From: JAIRVZ01 sp031553415
Lineage (GTDB): Bacteria; Bacteroidota; Bacteroidia; Bacteroidales; Azobacteroidaceae
NCBI GenBank assembly: GCA_031553415.1
Contig: JAVBLO010000007.1
Span: forward strand, 62,001-126,000
Direction of reading: 5' to 3'
Length of the DNA: 64,000 bases
The notes under the pieces are model-generated. The model was not told the origin of the DNA and did not search any database. It worked only from the letters and a program-made list of their open reading frames with translations. Positions 1 through 8,904 of the stretch are shown one piece after another; the first letter of the stretch is position 1, and every line of letters begins with the position of its first letter. A program made the translations under genes and the position numbers.

Positions 1-610
1 TTTCGTATGAGCCTGTTTCAGCCAATACATTTTGTTCGAAAAGTGTTTCCAATGTTGAAAGTTGTTCATTGATACTTTTCAAAGTGTCTTTGTCTGCTTG
101 TGCCAACAAAGCTCCGTTACGGACAAAACTTTTGTATGTTTCGTCAAGCAGTTTGGCATCTTCCTTATTCAGATTGTATTTGGCTTTATTGTCATATACA
201 AACTTAACCCTTTCAAATAAAGCCGGATTCATTAAAATATTATCGGAATGGGCAGATAATCTGGGAGTTATTTCTGTTTCATATTCCAATAATTCGGGAG
301 TGCTTTCAGCACTGGTGGCGCTGAAAAACACCAAAGCGACTTTATTTAACAAATTATGTGTGCGGTCTAACGCTACAATCGTATTTTCAAAAGTGGCTTC
401 CGATTGATTATCAGTGATATTTTTAACATCTTTTTCCTGTAGGGCGAAAGCTTTGTCGAAAGCATCCTTATAAACATTCAATGTGATTTTCTCAAAAGAA
501 GGTAATTCATAAGTACCTTCCCATTGCATAATTAGCGGGTTTGTTTCTTGTTTGTTGTTACAACTCATAAAAGCAAGCAATAAAAGTGGAATAAAGAATA
601 ATTGTTTCAT
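1..610 (-). CDS. dcp: M3 family metallopeptidase (peptidyl-dipeptidase Dcp-like), N-terminal part only
   Basis: The gene reads leftward from an ATG at 610 and runs off the window with the frame still open, so about 203 residues are visible. It begins with a lipoprotein signal (MKQLFFIPLLLLAFMSCNN, lipid Cys at residue 17). The mature part follows the N-terminal helical region of Dcp/oligopeptidase A proteins: NPLIMQWEGTYELPSFEKI, then EATFENTIVALDRTHNLLNK and a conserved FFSATSAEST segment. The zinc motif HExxH lies outside the window, so catalysis cannot be checked. Members cleave dipeptides from peptide C-termini, here probably in the periplasm because of the lipid anchor. The gene lies 88 bp downstream of the sigma factor gene on the same strand, with a stem-loop between them. 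The family call rests on N-terminal similarity only. Confidence 0.8.
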   Translation of the reverse strand, partial: MKQLFFIPLLLLAFMSCNNKQETNPLIMQWEGTYELPSFEKITLNVYKDAFDKAFALQEKDVKNITDNQSEATFENTIVALDRTHNLLNKVALVFFSATSAESTPELLEYETEITPRLSAHSDNILMNPALFERVKFVYDNKAKYNLNKEDAKLLDETYKSFVRNGALLAQADKDTLKSINEQLSTLETLFEQNVLAETGSYE

Positions 611-626
611 TTGACTATTTATTAGA

Positions 627-689
627 TTAGCCACGAATTCCACAAATTAACATAAAAATAAAAATGCAATTTGTGAAATTCGTGGCTAA
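627..689. repeat. Stem-loop repeat, TTAGCCAC family, copy 1
   Basis: Two 22-base arms (627-648 and 668-689) are inverted copies with one mismatch, around an A/T-rich loop. The arm begins TTAGCCACGAATT. A close relative lies at 41694-41753, so this is a dispersed element rather than a one-off terminator. It sits between the sigma factor stop and the peptidase start and could end or attenuate transcription. Confidence 0.7.
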
Positions 690-698
690 AAATTATTA

Positions 699-1292
699 TC
701 AATCCATTGTCAATATCATGTTTTTCTCTTCAGCCATCCGCCTCATATTCAGAATAGCATAACGCATGCGGCCTAATGCAGTATTAATGCTAACGCCAGT
801 GATGTCTGCAATTTCTTTGAAACTTAAGTCCTGATAGTAGCGAAGAATTAAGACTTCTTTTTGATTATCCGGCAGATATTCTATCAATTTTTTCACGTCG
901 GCAAGAATTTGGGTTTTGACTAATTCGTCTTCAATGGTTCCATCTGAAAATTTTTGATTGTTAAACAAATCTACTTCGAATTCATCATTCGAAACCATTT
1001 GTTCATTCTTTTCCTGCCTGAAGTTGTCGATGATTAAATTATGGGCGATGCGGCTGATCCAAGCGCGGAATTTTCCGTTTTCAGTGTATCTGCCTTGTTT
1101 TATGGTAACGATAGCTTTAACGAAAGTTTCCTGGAAGATATCTTCTGCCAGTTCTGTATTGCGTACTATAAAATAGATATAAGAATAAACATTATCCTTG
1201 TGGCGATTCAATAAAACATCAAAAGCAGTGTTACTGCCTTGGGCGTATTGTTCAACCAACTCTTCGTCAGTCATGGATCTTAATGTAGTCAT
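699..1292 (-). CDS. ECF-type sigma-70 family RNA polymerase sigma factor
   Basis: The product is 197 residues, the usual size of an extracytoplasmic-function sigma factor. Region 2 is clear (residues about 10-95: FDVLLNRHKDNVYSYIYFIV, then AEDIFQETFVKA and FRAWISRIAHNLIIDNFR). Region 4 is at residues 130-185, with LPDNQKEVLILRYYQDLSF followed by the helix-turn-helix KEIADITGVSINTALGRMRYA. An acidic linker of about 35 residues joins them. No anti-sigma gene adjoins it, so it may act as a constitutive or housekeeping-like regulator. The start at 1292 is preferred; an ATG at 1274 is an alternative. A TACTTTTG box (1311-1318, minus strand) lies just upstream, but no TTTG box is visible at the usual spacing. 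Confidence 0.93.
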   Translation of the reverse strand: MTTLRSMTDEELVEQYAQGSNTAFDVLLNRHKDNVYSYIYFIVRNTELAEDIFQETFVKAIVTIKQGRYTENGKFRAWISRIAHNLIIDNFRQEKNEQMVSNDEFEVDLFNNQKFSDGTIEDELVKTQILADVKKLIEYLPDNQKEVLILRYYQDLSFKEIADITGVSINTALGRMRYAILNMRRMAEEKNMILTMD

Positions 1293-1400
1293 TACTTTTA
1301 GATATTAGTTCAAAAGTAATCGTGTGCGATAGGCAGATTTTTTATTGGTTTATGGTACAAAGGAAAAAATAATATTGTTAAAAAGCAAATAAAAATACTT

Positions 1401-1500
1401 AAAAGTTAAGAGTTAAGAATTAAGAGTGAAGAGTTTTTGAATACTAAAGGTATAAATCCAAACCATAACTCTTAATTCTTAACTCTTAATTCTTAACTTT
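1401..1500. repeat. Intergenic CTTAATT/CTTAACT inverted repeat, copy 1
   Basis: An arm at 1401-1426 (GTTAAGAGTTAAGAATTAAG core) is matched by its reverse complement at 1470-1500, built from alternating CTTAATT and CTTAACT heptamers. The right arm covers the stop codon of the acyl-CoA dehydrogenase gene. The same heptamer runs recur at 38965-38996 and 54449-54480. The rest of the 1293-1492 gap shows only a possible sigma-gene promoter. Confidence 0.6.
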
Positions 1501-3202
1501 GTTTGTAGTATCCCAAACTGTCGATGTTGAAGTTATTGATGAAGTCCTGGATTTTTTTCAATTCAGCTTCTCCATAGTTGATATATACTTCAGCAGAGCG
1601 GCGGAATTGTTCCGGATCTTTATTGGTATCCAATAATAATAAGTATCCGAGAATAGTATGTCCGGCAACTTCAACCAAGCGGCGTGCCTGGAAATCAATA
1701 TATTCATTGTCTTTTATTTCAACAATTTTAGCTACAAGCGATTCGTAAATTTCGGTCATTGCGATTAACCGTTTTTTCAAAGGCTCTAATTCGGGAGCTA
1801 CGTGTTCTGCTTCATAAGCACGCATTTGTGAAAGGAATGTGCCTGTGGTTACGTGGCGGATAGCAGCAACTACCTGCAATTGAGTTGTTCCTTCGTAGAT
1901 GTTTGTGATACGGGCATCACGATAGATGCGTTCGCAAGCATAATCTTTCATAAAGCCGGAACCACCATGCACCTGGATGGCATCGTATGCATTCTGGTTA
2001 GCATATTCCGTACACATCGCTTTCCCTAACGGAGTGTAAGCATCTGATAATTTTTTATACTTTTTGAGTTCTTCTTTTTCATTAGGCTCCAGTTTACGCT
2101 CTTTTTCGATGTCTTCCAACGCTTTATACATGTCTACAAAACGGGAAGTTTCATACAGGATTGCCCTGGAAGCATCGGTTTTTGCCTTGATGTTGGCAAT
2201 CATTTCATAAACAGCAGGGAATTCGATAATGGCTTTTCCGAATTGCTTGCGGTCTTTGGCATAAGCCAGCGCTTCGCGATAAGCAGCTTCAGAAAGGCCT
2301 GTGGCCTGAGCCATGATGCCCAAACGGGCGCCATTCATCAATGACATTACGTATTTAATCAAACCGAGTTTACGGTCGCCGCAAAGTTCTGCTTTAGCAT
2401 TTTTGTATGTCAATTCGCAGGTTGGAGAACCTTTGATACCCATTTTATTTTCAATACGGCGTACATTCACGCCGCCACTTCTTTTGTCGTAGATAAACAT
2501 GGAAAGACCACGGCCATCTTTGGTTCCTTCTTCCGAGCGGGCTAATACAAGGTGGATATCAGCATCTCCATTAGTGATAAAACGTTTTACACCATTCAGG
2601 TACCAACATTGGTCTTTTTCGCTGTAAGTAGCGCGTAACATTACCGATTGTAAGTCGGAGCCTGCATCGGGTTCTGTCAAGTCCATTGACATGGTTTCTC
2701 CGGCGCAGACACGCGGAATATATTTTTTGCGTTGTTCTTCGTTCCCGAATTCATATAATGTTTCAGCACAATCCTGTAATGCCCAAAGGTTACAGAATCC
2801 TGCGTCGGCACGCGAAGACATTTCTGAAGCCATGATGAAGCCAACCATCGGGAAGTTCAATCCATTGTAACGGCGGGGCATGGAAAGTCCCATTAAGCCA
2901 GCTTGGGAAGTTACATCCAGGTTTTGTTTTGTTCCCGGAGCATATTTTACGCGGTTGTTGATAACTTGCGGACCTTCGTGGTCTACTCCTTCTGCGTTGG
3001 GAGCAATTACGTCGCCACAGATTTCTCCAACAACTTCCATTACCTTTTCGTAGCTATCCATTGCATCTTCGAAGTCAATGGGAGCGTAATCATATTTATC
3101 CTTGTCTGTATAGTTCCGTTCTCTTAATTCCACGATGCGTTTCATCAGTGGATGCTCTAAATGGTGTTTCAGAGCCGGATTATCTGAAAAAAAATTTGCC
3201 AT
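1493..3202 (-). CDS. Acyl-CoA dehydrogenase family protein
   Basis: A 569-residue flavoprotein expected to oxidise an acyl-CoA at the alpha-beta bond and pass electrons to the ETF encoded upstream. Seen: an N-terminal extension (1-75), the FAD-binding middle region with MDLTEPDAGSDL and WYLNGVKRFITNGD (about 170-220), the C-terminal helical domain with YAKDRKQFGKAI, IQVHGGSGFMKDYACERIYR and the catalytic-Glu motif NIYEGTTQLQ. A further C-terminal region of about 110 residues makes it longer than short-chain dehydrogenases, as in the large bacterial AcdB-like group. It is the last gene of the etf operon, starting 7 bp after the YcxB-like gene. Substrate chain length cannot be told from sequence. 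Confidence 0.93.
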   Translation of the reverse strand: MANFFSDNPALKHHLEHPLMKRIVELRERNYTDKDKYDYAPIDFEDAMDSYEKVMEVVGEICGDVIAPNAEGVDHEGPQVINNRVKYAPGTKQNLDVTSQAGLMGLSMPRRYNGLNFPMVGFIMASEMSSRADAGFCNLWALQDCAETLYEFGNEEQRKKYIPRVCAGETMSMDLTEPDAGSDLQSVMLRATYSEKDQCWYLNGVKRFITNGDADIHLVLARSEEGTKDGRGLSMFIYDKRSGGVNVRRIENKMGIKGSPTCELTYKNAKAELCGDRKLGLIKYVMSLMNGARLGIMAQATGLSEAAYREALAYAKDRKQFGKAIIEFPAVYEMIANIKAKTDASRAILYETSRFVDMYKALEDIEKERKLEPNEKEELKKYKKLSDAYTPLGKAMCTEYANQNAYDAIQVHGGSGFMKDYACERIYRDARITNIYEGTTQLQVVAAIRHVTTGTFLSQMRAYEAEHVAPELEPLKKRLIAMTEIYESLVAKIVEIKDNEYIDFQARRLVEVAGHTILGYLLLLDTNKDPEQFRRSAEVYINYGEAELKKIQDFINNFNIDSLGYYKQS

Positions 3203-3209
3203 AAATTAA

Positions 3210-3719
3210 TTAAATTTCTGAGAGATGTTCATTCAATATTTCTTCAAGTCCGGGGACATCTTCCAAATCTCTTTTTGGAATAATATAAACCATCCCCTTT
3301 TGAGAGTATAAAAAGAAGTAGTCTTTGTTTTGATTGTAACCCGACAATTCTCCCCATGCCAATATCTTGTGGGAATTTCCTGCTGTTATCTCCACACATC
3401 TGTTGTTGAAATCCATTTCCCTTGGACCGAATGCTTCGGGATTTTTTGATTGGATATCTATGGCTGTTTTCTTTAATCTTCCTTTCATTCTTCCTTTCAG
3501 GTATAAAAGGTATAAAACGATTGCCAGAAGACAGAGGGAAAATAAGGTAACATAGGATGTGCTCTGATAATAGATATATAAGCCATTCATTGTTGCCAAC
3601 ATAACAGCGCTAAATATCAACAGAGGTGTGAGATATTTGTACAAAGGGGCTTTCTTCTCCTTGAAATATTCCTGGAAAAGAACCCAATCGTCAGTTCTTA
3701 AATCAAAACTCAGCTTCAT
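3210..3719 (-). CDS. YcxB-like membrane protein
   Basis: A 169-residue protein with two predicted membrane helices close together (about 30-50, YLTPLLIFSAVMLATMNGLY; and 56-74, TLFSLCLLAIVLYLLYLKG), a basic stretch, then a soluble C-terminal domain ending YIIPKRDLEDVPGLEEILNE. The layout and C-terminal pattern (KILAWGELSGYNQNKDYFFL, then iPkR) match the YcxB-like domain of unknown function. Its start directly abuts the etfA stop, so it is translated as part of the etf operon. Its position between etfA and the dehydrogenase is odd for a protein with no known link to electron transfer. Confidence 0.7.
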   Translation of the reverse strand: MKLSFDLRTDDWVLFQEYFKEKKAPLYKYLTPLLIFSAVMLATMNGLYIYYQSTSYVTLFSLCLLAIVLYLLYLKGRMKGRLKKTAIDIQSKNPEAFGPREMDFNNRCVEITAGNSHKILAWGELSGYNQNKDYFFLYSQKGMVYIIPKRDLEDVPGLEEILNEHLSEI

Positions 3720-4739
3720 CTACTTGCTGTTCTTCTTATAATACTTAATCATTTTCGGGATTACAGTTTCTACCTCGCCTGTAATGACGTAGTCTGCAAC
3801 AGTGTTGATTGGGGCGAAGGGATCATTGTTGATTGAAATAATCATGGATGATTCCTGCATTCCTGCGATGTGCTGGATTTGTCCCGAAATACCGCAAGCA
3901 ATATATAGTTTAGGACGGACAGTTACTCCTGTTTGTCCGATTTGGCGTTCATGTTCAGCAAAACCTGCATCAACAGCAGCACGGGAAGCGCCCACTTCAG
4001 CGCCGATAGTGTTTGCTAAATCATGTAAAAGTTGGAAGTTTTCTTTCGACCCCATTCCATAACCTCCGGCAACGATAATAGGAGAGCCTTTGATGTTTAC
4101 TTTTGATTGTTCAACATGGCGTTCGATAACACTCACCACAAAATCGGCATCAGAAACATATTTGGCGACTTCGTGTTTTACTGTTTCACCTTTATGGTTG
4201 GCATCGAAGATTTCTTTCTTCATCACTCCTTCTCGGACAGTGGCCATTTGCGGACGGCAATCAGGATTGATAATTGTTGCCACAATGTTTCCTCCGAAAG
4301 CGGGACGGATTTGATACAATAAATCTTTGTAATTTTTATTGTCTTTCTTTTCTTCATGGTCGCCGATTTCCAGTGAAGTACAGTCGGCAGTCAAGCCGCT
4401 GTGCAAAGCAGAAGAAACACGCGGACCCAAGTCGCGGCCAATGCTGGTTGCTCCCATCAATGCAATTTGCGGTTTTTCTTCCTGGAATAATTTAACTAAA
4501 ATGGAAGTATGAGGAAGAGATGTGTAAGGGAAAAGTTTTGTATCATCAAACAAATGGAGTTTGTCTACTCCATAAGGGAAAACCAGTTTTCCGATTTCAT
4601 CTAATTTTGCGCCAATGGCTACTGCTTCTAATTTGCAGTTCAGACGATTGGCTAATGCACGGCCTTTAGTGAGAAGTTCCAAACTTACCTCTTCCACTTG
4701 ATTGCCTTCTAATTCCAAATAAACAAATAAATTATTCAT
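3720..4739 (-). CDS. etfA: Electron transfer flavoprotein alpha subunit
   Basis: A 339-residue ETF alpha/FixB protein that holds FAD and carries electrons from acyl-CoA dehydrogenases. The C-terminal FAD domain is clear: YIACGISGQIQHIAGMQESS and ISINNDPFAPINTVADYVI. The N-terminal domain contains the GATSIGRDLGPRVSSALHSG segment typical of the family. I place the start at the ATG at 4739; the longer frame begins with TTG at 4751 and would overlap etfB. The gap to etfB is 4 bp. The domain order fits the standard heterodimer, not a bifurcating variant that can be proven here. Confidence 0.93.
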   Translation of the reverse strand: MNNLFVYLELEGNQVEEVSLELLTKGRALANRLNCKLEAVAIGAKLDEIGKLVFPYGVDKLHLFDDTKLFPYTSLPHTSILVKLFQEEKPQIALMGATSIGRDLGPRVSSALHSGLTADCTSLEIGDHEEKKDNKNYKDLLYQIRPAFGGNIVATIINPDCRPQMATVREGVMKKEIFDANHKGETVKHEVAKYVSDADFVVSVIERHVEQSKVNIKGSPIIVAGGYGMGSKENFQLLHDLANTIGAEVGASRAAVDAGFAEHERQIGQTGVTVRPKLYIACGISGQIQHIAGMQESSMIISINNDPFAPINTVADYVITGEVETVIPKMIKYYKKNSK

Positions 4740-4743
4740 AGTA

Positions 4744-5616
4744 TTATCCAATCGTGTGATTATTAATTAATTCAACTATTAATTCTTCAATATCCACATC
4801 CGAAGAATCGAATGTTTTGCTTTCTTTGGCCTGGAAAACCACGCTTTCGATTTTCTTCACTTTTGTGGGTGAGCCTGAAAGACCGCAATCTTCAACATTG
4901 GCGTTTACATCAGAAACACTCCATTCTGCAAGGTTCAAATAAGGGCGGATGCTGTATAAATCTTCGTAATCGACTGCTTCAGCTTGCTTTTCTGTAATTG
5001 TGCGGGCATGTTTGTATTTTTGCAACAATTTGGCATTGCGCGGCCGGCAATCGGGAGCTGAACCATTTACCGTAATCAGCATAGGTAATTTGCTTTCAAC
5101 TATTTCGATCCCTCTTTCCAAACGGCGTTTAACACGAATTACATTTTTTTCGATAGATTGGATTTCTTCTGCATAAGTGATTTGTGGAATACCTAATTTT
5201 TCAGCTACCTGAGGGCCTACCTGGGCAGTGTCTCCATCGATAGCCTGGCGTCCGGAAACAATCACGTCGAATTTGCCGATTTTGCGGATAGCCATTGAAA
5301 TGGCATAGCTGGTAGCCAAAGTATCTGCTCCTGCAAATGAGCGGTCGGTCAATAAATAACCTCCATCTGCACCTCTGAATAAACCTTCCCTGATGATTTC
5401 AGCTGCACGACCCGGGCCCATAGTGAGGAGAGTAACTGTTGAACCGGGGTATTTGTCTTTCAAGCGTAATGCTTGTTCCAAAGCGTTCAGGTCTTCCGGA
5501 TTGAAAATGGCGGGTAGGGCTGCACGGTTCACAGTTCCATCTGCTTTCATGGCATCTTTCCCAACATTACGTGTATCCGGCACTTGTTTTGCCAACACGA
5601 TAATTTTAAAGCTCAT
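4744..5616 (-). CDS. etfB: Electron transfer flavoprotein beta subunit
   Basis: A 290-residue ETF beta/FixA protein, partner of EtfA. Diagnostic segments: KIIVLAKQVPDTRNVGKDAM at the start, ALEQALRLKDKYPGSTVTLL, and DVIVSGRQAIDGDTAQVGPQ, the family signature. It is the first gene of a four-gene operon (etfB, etfA, YcxB-like, acyl-CoA dehydrogenase) behind the promoter at 5653-5683. The length slightly exceeds the roughly 260 residues of many EtfB proteins because of a C-terminal tail (about 250-290). Confidence 0.94.
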   Translation of the reverse strand: MSFKIIVLAKQVPDTRNVGKDAMKADGTVNRAALPAIFNPEDLNALEQALRLKDKYPGSTVTLLTMGPGRAAEIIREGLFRGADGGYLLTDRSFAGADTLATSYAISMAIRKIGKFDVIVSGRQAIDGDTAQVGPQVAEKLGIPQITYAEEIQSIEKNVIRVKRRLERGIEIVESKLPMLITVNGSAPDCRPRNAKLLQKYKHARTITEKQAEAVDYEDLYSIRPYLNLAEWSVSDVNANVEDCGLSGSPTKVKKIESVVFQAKESKTFDSSDVDIEELIVELINNHTIG

Positions 5617-5652
5617 ATTTTATGATATTAGTATTCTAAATAATTTTCACTG

Positions 5653-5683
5653 CAAAAGTAATAGATTCTGGCAAGGTTGCAAA
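5653..5683 (-). promoter_or_regulatory. Bacteroidetes-type promoter of the etf operon
   Basis: On the minus strand TTTG (5680-5683) is followed after exactly 19 bases by TACTTTTG (5653-5660). This is a perfect match to the known Bacteroidetes sigma-ABfr consensus TTTG-N19-TAnnTTTG, 37 bp from the etfB start codon. It also supports the taxonomic placement. Confidence 0.8.
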
Positions 5684-5737
5684 TTTTTAAAAGTAAAATT
5701 GCACACAAATAAATAATCTGAGCAATGTAATTAATGT

Positions 5738-8626
5738 TTAAAAATTCTGTAGAAAATCTGTTAAGTTTTCATCTCTGCTTAATTCCAGTTTTTTTCTCAA
5801 ACGATACCTACTCATTTCAACACTCCTGAATGACATATCCAATAATGGAGCTATATCTTTTGAACTTAATCCCATTTTGAGGTAAGCGCAAAGTTTTTTA
5901 TCACTGACAGTGAGTGAAGGATATTTTTCTTTCAACCGTTTCAGGTAGTTTTCATAAATCATATCGAAATTTTCTTCGAATTTTTTCCAGTTATCATCCC
6001 GTTCGATATTTAATTTAATATCCTGCTGGATTTTTTGTAAGCGTTTTTTTACGCTTGATAATTCATCTGCACTGATATCGGTTGCAATTTTTTCAATTTT
6101 ATTATTGATTTCAAACAAAATCTCATTTTTCCGGATAACATTCATGGTAGAACTGGCTAATTCCTGTGATTTATGACGCAATTCGTACTGTAAGCGCTGG
6201 TTTTTCAATGCGATGATTTCTTTTTCTTTTTCTTTTGTTTCGGCTTTGAATATTTTTTCCTGTTCTTTCATCTCTTGTTCTTTTTGTATTTTCATTTCCA
6301 TTGCGCCTTTTTCCGAACGCCTTTTAATGAATAAAATCAATTGGAAAAGTAAAAATACAAATAACAATATATATATGGTCAATGCAATCGTGCTTTCATA
6401 CCAGGGAGGTAATATTGTAAATTTATATGAAGTTTCTGTCGCCTCTGATTCCAGTGAGTTATTGGCCCTTACTTTGAATGTATAGGTTCCTTTGGGCAAT
6501 TTGGTATATTCTTTAGTGTTTGCAGGAGAAAAAAATGACCAGTCGGAATCATAATTTTCCAGCATATAACTGTATGAAACAGCTTGGTCATAGCGGAATT
6601 CAGGAGCTACAAATTCGAACCGGATGGAGTTGTCGCGATAACTGAATTCCGGAACCGTTTTTTGTGTTTGCTGATAACCTCCGGCTAAAGAATCTTTTTC
6701 ATTTGTGAAATATATATTCCTGATGGATACATAAAATGGATATTTCACAAATTCATTTTCTTTGGCATTATTTAAATTGATCCATGAAAATCCGTCTTCT
6801 GTACTTACCAGGACATTTGAATTGTTAATCGGATTGAAATTCTCAAATCCGAGTATTAATTTTTTCTTTAGTGCAGAAAAAGAAGTGTTATTCACTTTAT
6901 AAGTTTTGTCGGGTTGGATAAAAGCGATACTGACAGAATAATGAGAAACACACCAGATGTCTCCGGAAGGCATTTCATATAAATGCATCGAATAAGGATA
7001 TTGCCCGAAGAGTTTTTCATATTTTTCAGCATGCTCTATGCGGTTGGTAGCTGGATTGTGTTGATAAAAACCACCGTCACTTGAGAATATTATTTCATTG
7101 TTAATTTTAGACAACACATTATTCCTGTTTACATAAAAACCCTTGGAAGTGTCGAAAGCTTCTACTGAAACATTATCGAGTTTTTCGTTGAATTTTAGCC
7201 TGAATATTCCTTTTATCCAGTGAGCAAACCAAATGTCACCGTTTTTATCTTCCTCAAACATTCCTCCTGAATCTGAGAATCCGTTTACCCAATGAGAAAA
7301 TTGCCATGTGTTGTTTCCTTTTTTTAACAGGAAGAATCCGATATAAGAAGACCCTAAAATATATCCCGGATGGGATTTGAGTTCCTGGAAATTCCATGTC
7401 CCGGGTACTCCTGGTATTTGTTCCGATATATTTCCTTTAATAATAAATGCTCCACGGTCGGTTCCGCAGAATAATGTGTTGTCAATTGTTTTTAAAGACC
7501 ATACTTGCCCCGACATACGGTCTGCCAACTGTATTTTCAATGGGTCAGGAGATGTTACAACCGGATATGAAGTTTTATATAGTCCCTGGTTAGTACCTAA
7601 ATATAATAAATCGTCTATAATTATAGACGCATAACCTGCCCCGTATAATTGATTGTTTCCGAATAAATCGTATATGGGTGAATTTATCATAACATAGTCT
7701 ATACCTTTATTTAACCCCAGCCATAAATTTCCCTGGCTATCGAAAGAAACCGTTAAAATAGTATTGTTCTGTAATCCGGAATAAATGTTGGCATAAGTAT
7801 TTTCGTTGGTAACAATGTCTTTTATTACCAAACCTTTCCTGACGGTTCCCAGTGCTAATTTATTGTCTTTTATGGCAGCACAGAAGACTTGGTTTTCATA
7901 TAAAAAGTGATCAATGTTGGTTTTGTAGGGGACTGTATTGGCACCATCATATAAGAATAAACCATAAAAATCAGTAACAAAAAGTATTTCGTTGTCGCGG
8001 AAAGGCAGAATGGAGCACACTTTTTTCCCTTTTAATATTTCCGTCCCCGGCAATGAAATGAAAATGTCTCCGTTGAGAGAAAAAACTCCTTCGGAGACAC
8101 TTGATATAATAAACATATTATATATGGAGTTGGAGTATTCGATTTTACCGGTAAAATTGATTCTTTTTATTTGCCCTGCTTTATACCTGAAAACTTCTTT
8201 ATCTCCCTGAAAATACAAAGCATCTTCTACCTGGTTAATGTGCCAGATTTCATTGAAATCCCTTTCTGTACTATCAATGAGGCCTGTTAATGAATGATAA
8301 TTGAGTATTCCTCTATCATCCCTGGAATAGTATCCGAATTCATTGTGAGCGCCCGCGTATATTTTATCGCTTTGTTTTTCATAATATAATGCACGGACGT
8401 TTGTGTAGTTTCCTATTTGGTAAGTATTCCAGCGATAACCGTCAAATTCCAGCAGCCCACTGTTATTAGCGAAATACATCCAATTGTTTTCGTGCTGGAT
8501 TATGTCCCAGTTTTGGGTTCCCGAATTAGACTCTTTCCTATGATAGTTATGAACTGTCGGGTAAGTTGCCGACAATTCGTTCGAAAAAAAAATAATAACG
8601 AAAAATAATAAAACGAACTTTTTCAT
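5738..8626 (-). CDS. Propeller / Y_Y_Y / LuxR-type HTH transcriptional regulator of the glucan locus
   Basis: A 962-residue membrane-spanning regulator. Order: signal peptide (1-20); repeated beta-propeller blades in the periplasm (about 25-650; e.g. NNWMYFANNSGLLEFDGYRW and GNLWLGLNKGID); a Y_Y_Y triple-tyrosine domain (about 655-735, YDSDWSFFSP and LPKGTYTFKVRANN); a membrane helix (about 742-765); a Lys/Glu-rich coiled coil; and a C-terminal LuxR-type helix-turn-helix (about 905-962; SDKKLCAYLKMGLSSKDIAP). There is no histidine kinase or receiver domain, so sensing and DNA binding sit in one chain. I start at the ATG at 8626, where a normal signal peptide begins; an upstream ATG at 8665 adds 13 residues. 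It is divergent from the beta-glucan genes and is the obvious candidate to bind the shared motif in their promoters. Confidence 0.85.
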   Translation of the reverse strand: MKKFVLLFFVIIFFSNELSATYPTVHNYHRKESNSGTQNWDIIQHENNWMYFANNSGLLEFDGYRWNTYQIGNYTNVRALYYEKQSDKIYAGAHNEFGYYSRDDRGILNYHSLTGLIDSTERDFNEIWHINQVEDALYFQGDKEVFRYKAGQIKRINFTGKIEYSNSIYNMFIISSVSEGVFSLNGDIFISLPGTEILKGKKVCSILPFRDNEILFVTDFYGLFLYDGANTVPYKTNIDHFLYENQVFCAAIKDNKLALGTVRKGLVIKDIVTNENTYANIYSGLQNNTILTVSFDSQGNLWLGLNKGIDYVMINSPIYDLFGNNQLYGAGYASIIIDDLLYLGTNQGLYKTSYPVVTSPDPLKIQLADRMSGQVWSLKTIDNTLFCGTDRGAFIIKGNISEQIPGVPGTWNFQELKSHPGYILGSSYIGFFLLKKGNNTWQFSHWVNGFSDSGGMFEEDKNGDIWFAHWIKGIFRLKFNEKLDNVSVEAFDTSKGFYVNRNNVLSKINNEIIFSSDGGFYQHNPATNRIEHAEKYEKLFGQYPYSMHLYEMPSGDIWCVSHYSVSIAFIQPDKTYKVNNTSFSALKKKLILGFENFNPINNSNVLVSTEDGFSWINLNNAKENEFVKYPFYVSIRNIYFTNEKDSLAGGYQQTQKTVPEFSYRDNSIRFEFVAPEFRYDQAVSYSYMLENYDSDWSFFSPANTKEYTKLPKGTYTFKVRANNSLESEATETSYKFTILPPWYESTIALTIYILLFVFLLFQLILFIKRRSEKGAMEMKIQKEQEMKEQEKIFKAETKEKEKEIIALKNQRLQYELRHKSQELASSTMNVIRKNEILFEINNKIEKIATDISADELSSVKKRLQKIQQDIKLNIERDDNWKKFEENFDMIYENYLKRLKEKYPSLTVSDKKLCAYLKMGLSSKDIAPLLDMSFRSVEMSRYRLRKKLELSRDENLTDFLQNF

Positions 8627-8803
8627 AATACTAAACAATATTTGATAAAATATCTCAAAATCCACTTCAATTTTAATCCTTTTTTTCTTGTTGAAATGTG
8701 TAGTAAAATATGTTGTACAGCATATTTGAAATTATTTTATTGATTATCAGTTATTTAAAATTTATTTTGTATAGGTAATGTTGAGTTGGTTTTGCCTTGT
8801 AAT

Positions 8804-8858
8804 TGAATTTTTGTGTAGGATTTTTTTGTGTATTTAGCTTATTACACCTTTAACTTTG
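8804..8858 (+). promoter_or_regulatory. Glucan-regulon promoter A (shared motif plus -7 box)
   Basis: The motif TGAATTTTTGTGTAGG starts at 8804 and a TAACTTTG box lies at 8851-8858. The distance from the G of GAATTTTT (8805) to the T of the TAnnTTTG box is 46 bp, identical to promoters B and C. A TTTG at 8826-8829 lies 21 bp before the -7 box. The remaining part of the 278-bp divergent gap (8627-8904) is A/T-rich, and no clear promoter was found for the minus-strand regulator. Confidence 0.65.
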
Positions 8859-8904
8859 TGCTACAACTTTGGGTTGAATTTTGTGTAAAAAAAATAATAA
8901 AAAT

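Noticed and set aside
69..407. Plus-strand open frame of 112 codons
   Set aside because: It is antisense to the M3 peptidase, whose reading frame has clear family motifs.
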